From positions 124,001 to 188,000 of the forward strand of contig CALUWA010000003.1 in NCBI GenBank assembly GCA_944324365.1: a stretch of DNA of 64,000 bases. The letters are read 5' to 3'. Below, piece after piece: positions 63,971-64,000 of the stretch. The notes beneath the pieces were generated by a model. That model had not been told where the DNA came from, did not search any database, and saw only the letters and a list, made by a program, of their open reading frames with translations. Numbering within the stretch: the stretch's first letter is position 1; each line of letters opens with the position of its first letter. The DNA comes from Candidatus Gastranaerophilales bacterium. GTDB lineage: Bacteria > Cyanobacteriota > Vampirovibrionia > Gastranaerophilales > Gastranaerophilaceae. A program made the position numbers and the translations under genes.

Positions 63971-64000
63971 CTTAATTCATCGTAAGCTTTTTTTACGGCT

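Overview
The window comes from an AT-rich, Gram-negative bacterium. It encodes a secretin, a TolC-type channel, a very large autotransporter with a beta-barrel, Tat-targeted redox proteins, lipoproteins and a type IV pilus/pseudopilus assembly cluster. The low GC, FtsZ, the heterotrophic gene content, a pilin ending in NGWEIPDDYPW and abundant REP-like intergenic repeats all fit an uncultured gut Melainabacteria/Vampirovibrionia (Gastranaerophilales-like) genome. That assignment is inference from overall character, not from a marker gene search.

Layout. 1-8.5 kb is core: ftsZ, ispH-rpsA, two lineage-type proteins of unknown function and class II fructose-bisphosphate aldolase. 8.5-10.2 kb is a repeat-rich segment that runs directly into a prepilin gene broken by an in-frame TGA. 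10.3-18 kb holds a uridine-kinase-like gene and a PilP-like lipoprotein/secretin/ATPase/platform-protein operon ending in a short-chain dehydrogenase. 18-21.3 kb is an operon of rplI, a MetE/UroD-like protein, a CooC-like ATPase and folD. After a small coiled-coil protein and a flavoredoxin-rubredoxin fusion come 0.8 kb of repeats and a single 11.5-kb gene for a modular autotransporter. Adenine deaminase follows.

36.6-46.1 kb is one long run of minus-strand genes in two transcription units. The upstream unit (DUF3737, cupin, carboxymuconolactone-decarboxylase-like) has an inverted-repeat site that recurs beside the lysR gene at 53.6 kb. The downstream unit (flavodoxin, Tat-exported aldo/keto reductase, fused NapH/NapG-like ferredoxin, TatA, TatC, LarB, LarC1, CbiM-type Ni/Co transporter, LarE) begins at a promoter with the 19-bp spacer typical of MerR-family control. 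46.1-47.1 kb is repeats with a gene remnant. Then come a receiver/kinase chimera, a metallophosphoesterase, a UvrA2-like protein without the UvrB-binding domain, two hydrolases with a small protein divergent from lysR, and an MFS transporter.

56.2-59.1 kb is an array of three AT-rich genes separated by identical 93-bp intergenic sequences that carry the ribosome binding site. After tRNA-Ser(GCU), a TolC-like gene diverges from marR-emrA-emrB across a perfect 24-bp palindrome: a self-contained tripartite efflux locus.

The observations most worth a second look are: the dispersed element whose copy-specific pyrimidine and purine tracts match each other within each copy; the three-gene cassette array; the rarity of TGA as a stop together with one TGA inside a pilin; the lar cluster lacking LarA and LarC2; and the pair of LysR-type sites joining two redox/hydrolase operons.
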